This document shows positions 5,159-6,549 of a stretch of DNA of 6,549 nucleotides, piece by piece. The stretch spans positions 1 to 6,549 of the forward strand of contig WFRC01000142.1 of NCBI GenBank assembly GCA_015486685.1, given 5' to 3'. Position numbers and translations under genes: made by a program. The notes under the pieces were generated by a model. It had not been told where the DNA came from. It searched no databases and saw only the letters and a list, made by a program, of their open reading frames with translations. Positions within the stretch are counted from its first letter, which is position 1; every line of letters begins with the position of its first letter. This stretch comes from Caldifarciminota bacterium (GTDB lineage Bacteria; Hydrothermota; UBA3072; WFRC01).

Positions 5159-5413
5159 ATGGATAACAATTCGAGAAGGCCAAGGAGAAAATCATTTTTC
5201 TACAAACCAAGAAAGAAAGTATGTATATTTTGTGCCAAAGGCATAGATGAAGTAGATTACAAAGATATTGCAAAACTCTCACGTTTTATTAGCGAAAAGG
5301 GTAAAATTCTTCCGAGAAGAGTAACCGGCCTTTGCGCAAAGCATCAGAGGCAACTTTCTGTTGCAGTAAAACGTGCACGCGAAATGGCTCTTTTACCTTA
5401 TTCTAAAAGATGA
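5159..5413 (+). CDS. rpsR: 30S ribosomal protein S18, zinc-binding type
   Basis: Ribosomal protein S18, 84 residues, a normal length for the family; it binds 16S rRNA together with S6. The basic N-terminus (RRPRRK) leads into KKVCIFC, then the DYKDIAKLSRFISEKGKILPRR core (33-54), TGLCAKHQR and the typical VKRAREMALLPY end. Cys22, Cys25, Cys59 and His62 form a complete set for a zinc-ribbon type site. Many bacteria have lost these residues, so this is the metal-binding form of S18. The gene sits 12 bases after ssb and overlaps rplI through ATGA, giving translational coupling. S18 with S6 would be the expected effector of the rpsF leader. Confidence 0.97.
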   Translation: MDNNSRRPRRKSFFYKPRKKVCIFCAKGIDEVDYKDIAKLSRFISEKGKILPRRVTGLCAKHQRQLSVAVKRAREMALLPYSKR

Positions 5414-5856
5414 AAATAAAAGTAATTCTTTTAAAAAATGTTAAAGGTTTAGGTACTTCAGGTAGCGTAGTCTCTGTTTCTAGAGGCTACGCTTTTAACT
5501 ATTTATTCCCTAAGGAACTTGCTAAAAAAATCTCTGAAAAGGGCGCAGATAAAGTAATAAGCAAAATTAAAAGTGATGAAGAGCTCCGTAAAGTTAAAGC
5601 ATTAGAGCAAAAGACTCTCTTAGAGAGCAAAAAGATTGTGATAAAGGCAAACTCTGGAGAAAGCGATAAATTGTTTGGCTCTATTACTTCTTCAGACATA
5701 GAAGACAAAATTAAGCATATTTTTGATTTAGATGTAAATAAAAAACAAATTAAATTAGACAAACCTATTAAGAAACTTGGAGAATACGAAGTTCCTGTAA
5801 AAATTTACAAAGAGATTAATGCGAAATTAAAAATTGTTGTAGTAAAGGAGTCATAA
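5410..5856 (+). CDS. rplI: 50S ribosomal protein L9
   Basis: Ribosomal protein L9, 148 residues, the usual length. It binds 23S rRNA near the L1 stalk and helps frame maintenance. The N-terminal domain starts MKIKVILLKNVKGLG and contains the signature GYAFNYLFPKELA (26-38). A long connecting helix rich in Lys and Glu (about 40-75) follows. The C-terminal domain carries LFGSITSSDIEDKI (88-101) and ends with the KLGEYEVPVKIYKEINAKLKI stretch. The start overlaps the rpsR stop as ATGA with little Shine-Dalgarno of its own, so it probably relies on coupling. A 12-bp hairpin followed by T residues lies within codons 19-28 and may act as an attenuator; see the separate entry. Confidence 0.97.
   Translation: MKIKVILLKNVKGLGTSGSVVSVSRGYAFNYLFPKELAKKISEKGADKVISKIKSDEELRKVKALEQKTLLESKKIVIKANSGESDKLFGSITSSDIEDKIKHIFDLDVNKKQIKLDKPIKKLGEYEVPVKIYKEINAKLKIVVVKES
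5464..5496 (+). repeat. Terminator-like hairpin inside the start of rplI
   Basis: AGCGTAGTCTCT (5464-5475), loop GTTTCT, AGAGGCTACGCT (5482-5493), then TTT and further AT-rich DNA. There are twelve pairs, eleven Watson-Crick and one G-U in RNA. It encodes Ser-Val-Val-Ser-Val-Ser-Arg-Gly-Tyr-Ala of L9, part of it in the conserved GYAxNYL region. The shape resembles a factor-independent terminator with a weak T-tract, so it might lower transcription into rplI and dnaB when ribosomes are not following closely. A purely coincidental fold cannot be excluded. Confidence 0.6.
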
Positions 5857-5863
5857 ATTCTTT

Positions 5864-6549
5864 ATGCCTCGTCAGGATGATAACTTAAGAGTTCCGCCGT
5901 ATAATATAGAGGCAGAACAGTCTATTATTGGTTCTCTGCTGATTGATAGAGATGCAGTTTACCGTGTTATTGAAATTGTTGATCCGGAGGATTTTTATAG
6001 GGACGAGCATAAATATGCTATTCGAGCTATTTACGACCTTGCTTCTGAAGAAAAACCCATTGACATCGTTTCGGTTGCGGATAAATTGAAAAGCTCTGGC
6101 AAGTTGGAGTTTGTTGGTGGTATAACTTATCTTGCCAGACTTGCAGATTCTGTTCCTAACTCTGCCAATGCGGATTATTATGCAAAAATTGTTAAAGACA
6201 AATCTCTTTTGCGCCAACTTATTAAGGCTGGAGGAGACATCTCTGAGTTAGGTTTCGACCAAACGAGCGATATAGACACCTTAATAGATAGGGCAGAAAG
6301 AAAAATATTTTCACTTTCTCAAAAGAGGATGAAATCATACTTTGTACAGATTAAGGATTTTTTGCCACAAAGCTTTTCAGAAATGGAATCCAGATATAAA
6401 AGAAAATCTGGTATTTCAGGAATACCATCTGGTTTTAGTGATCTTGATAAAATAACAGGTGGTTTTCAAAAATCAGATCTTCTTATTATTGCTGCGCGTC
6501 CAAGCGTTGGTAAAACTTCCCTTGCTGCAAACATATCCGAATATATTGC
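5864..6549 (+). CDS. dnaB: Replicative DNA helicase DnaB, N-terminal half (cut by right window edge)
   Basis: Replicative hexameric DNA helicase; the first 228 codons of a protein usually of about 440-460. The N-terminal helical domain begins with the signature VPPYNIEAEQSIIGSLL (10-26), followed by DPEDFYRDEHKYAIRAI (about 42-58), the PIDIVSVADKL strand and GGITYLARLADSVPNSAN. A linker leads into the RecA-like domain: GISGIPSGFSDLDKITGGF, then Walker A ARPSVGKTS with Lys217. The sequence continues SLAANISEY after Walker A, so no intein is inserted in the P-loop, a common DnaB intein site. The start is the ATG 7 bases after the rplI stop. AAGGAG (5845-5850) is 13 bases upstream, rather far, but no other in-frame start fits better. 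It completes the common S6-SSB-S18-L9-DnaB cluster. Confidence 0.95.
   Translation, partial: MPRQDDNLRVPPYNIEAEQSIIGSLLIDRDAVYRVIEIVDPEDFYRDEHKYAIRAIYDLASEEKPIDIVSVADKLKSSGKLEFVGGITYLARLADSVPNSANADYYAKIVKDKSLLRQLIKAGGDISELGFDQTSDIDTLIDRAERKIFSLSQKRMKSYFVQIKDFLPQSFSEMESRYKRKSGISGIPSGFSDLDKITGGFQKSDLLIIAARPSVGKTSLAANISEYI

Noticed and set aside
5885..6217. 110-codon open frame on the minus strand across dnaB
   Set aside because: The plus strand encodes clear DnaB signatures throughout this stretch, and the antisense product looks like a random translation.
6491..6549. Possible DnaB intein
   Set aside because: The residues after Walker A continue the helicase sequence, so there is no insertion at the P-loop site. 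Later intein sites lie outside the window.
1..6549. Mobile element, CRISPR array, tRNA or horizontally acquired island
   Set aside because: No transposase, repeat-spacer pattern, cloverleaf or terminal repeats were seen. Base composition and gene packing look uniform throughout.

Overview
This AT-rich bacterial window holds two gene blocks that diverge from a 77-bp intergenic region at 1836-1912. The dense packing, strong GGAGG-type ribosome binding sites and rpsF-ssb-rpsR-rplI-dnaB order mark a bacterial chromosome. No mobile element, phage gene, CRISPR array or structural RNA gene was seen. The combination of an MglA/roadblock/DUF4388 module, a Zn-type S18 and an M18 aminopeptidase suits an anaerobic, possibly thermophilic or deep-branching low-GC lineage. 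Something like Caldisericota is a weak guess, and the sequence alone cannot settle the taxon.

Minus strand (1835 down to 1): a tight four-gene operon read right to left. It encodes a DUF4388 (PATAN-like) protein with a C-terminal winged-helix-like region, a roadblock/LC7 protein of the MglB type, an MglA-like small GTPase, and the first 67 codons of uridine kinase (udk), which runs off the left edge. The first three form a complete small-GTPase signalling set: switch GTPase, candidate roadblock regulator and an adaptor or output protein. udk appears to be a metabolic passenger.

Plus strand (1913 to 4287): an M18 metalloaminopeptidase overlaps by ATGA with a polytopic membrane protein that I do not recognise. 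That protein has about seven or eight membrane segments and a long, polar, lysine/serine/asparagine-rich C-terminal tail.

Plus strand (4381 to 6549): the classic ribosomal/replication operon rpsF (S6), ssb, rpsR (S18), rplI (L9) and dnaB (cut at the right edge just after Walker A). The genes overlap or are separated by at most 12 bases. A 93-bp region before rpsF carries a plausible promoter, two adjacent hairpins and an ACCG element next to the Shine-Dalgarno. It looks like an S6:S18 autoregulatory leader with a possible two-state switch.

The most notable non-coding signals are that rpsF leader, a 12-bp hairpin followed by T residues inside the start of rplI, an 8-bp G/C hairpin inside the start of the membrane-protein gene, and overlapping divergent promoters with a near-perfect 18-bp palindrome. 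At protein level, the MglA homologue has Ala at the position equivalent to Ras Gly12, and SSB has one extra residue after its usual terminal Pro-Phe. I do not see a clearly new multi-gene system; the MglA module and the unknown membrane protein are the least explained parts.
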